From positions 1 through 38,959 of the IMG/VR virus record IMGVR_UViG_3300001460_000067: a DNA stretch of 38,959 bases; one strand, given 5' to 3'. This document shows, in pieces, positions 38,914-38,959 of this stretch (positions are counted from its first letter, which is position 1; every line of letters begins with the position of its first letter). The notes under the pieces were generated by a model. That model was not told where the DNA came from and did no database searches. It was given only the letters and a program-made list of their open reading frames with translations. The stretch is from a virus. The position numbers and the translations under genes were made by a program.

Positions 38914-38959
38914 ATGGCAAGTAGTGGAAATTTTTGTACCTTAAATCCTTTAACAGAAA
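38914..38959 (+). CDS. Continuation of the LamG protein, start of a second frame (cut by window edge)
   Basis: Only 15 residues are visible, MASSGNFCTLNPLTE. The ATG is in the same reading frame as the LamG gene, two codons after its stop (TAA ATA GAT ATG). GGGAG lies 10 bases before it, so restart of translation is possible. FCTLNPL resembles what follows the LamG part in related proteins, so this is probably the second half of one split gene. Confidence 0.55.
   Translation, partial: MASSGNFCTLNPLTE

Noticed and set aside
1-38959. CRISPR arrays, insertion sequences, tRNA genes and rRNA genes.
   Set aside because: I saw no regularly spaced repeat-spacer pattern, transposase, tRNA-like cloverleaf or rRNA sequence on reading both strands; a covariance-model search would be needed to exclude divergent tRNAs.

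Overview
The window is most of the genome of a tailed double-stranded DNA phage (Caudoviricetes), AT-rich by eye and densely packed with small overlapping genes. Several proteins resemble families I associate with uncultured marine phages: small basic proteins, fibre repeats of the 'AGNITIDAQGNDTDI' type, a cupredoxin-like tail domain and a LamG-like host-recognition protein. The short head-to-tail connector genes and the absence of a tape-measure, tail-sheath or integrase gene suggest a lytic podovirus, but both edges cut genes, so this is inference. The host is probably a marine bacterium and cannot be named from this sequence.

Left arm (1-13587, all minus strand): the replication and metabolism module, transcribed leftward from a promoter near 13.6 kb. 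In transcription order it holds two conserved unknowns, a putative ssDNA-binding protein, a primase-polymerase-like protein, a UvrD-like helicase and a group of small genes. Next come a flavoprotein resembling UDP-galactopyranose mutase, a LPP20-like lipoprotein, ThyX, a HAD phosphatase, two small genes, a DnaQ-type exonuclease and a DnaE-type DNA polymerase. A second promoter then precedes a cysteine-peptidase-like gene, a 46-residue gene and a SNF2-type helicase cut by the window edge. No phage RNA polymerase is seen, so host polymerase probably does the transcription.

Switch region (13588-13840): divergent promoters flank six copies of GGTAACY, a candidate operator or replication origin. 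Rightward early genes follow (13841-15206), including a small Cys-rich protein. A 340-base non-coding stretch then carries two nested inverted repeats and a candidate late promoter.

Right arm (15545-38959, all plus strand): terminase small and large subunits and portal come first. A run of unusual proteins follows, one with an ADP-ribosyltransferase-like motif set and several sharing an N-terminal segment. Then come a cluster of tiny basic or zinc-ribbon proteins, membrane and lysis genes, a GroES-like co-chaperonin, scaffold, head proteins and major capsid protein. A 920-residue protein resembling the EIQSD domain of phage 'polyvalent' proteins comes next, then connectors, a cupredoxin-containing tail protein, fibre proteins and the LamG-like protein.

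The main leads are the candidate virion-borne effectors (ART-like protein and 920-residue protein), the shared N-terminal segment that could be a capsid-loading signal, the recurrent TTTACT promoter with its conserved leader, the iteron region, and the structured non-coding element before the terminase genes.
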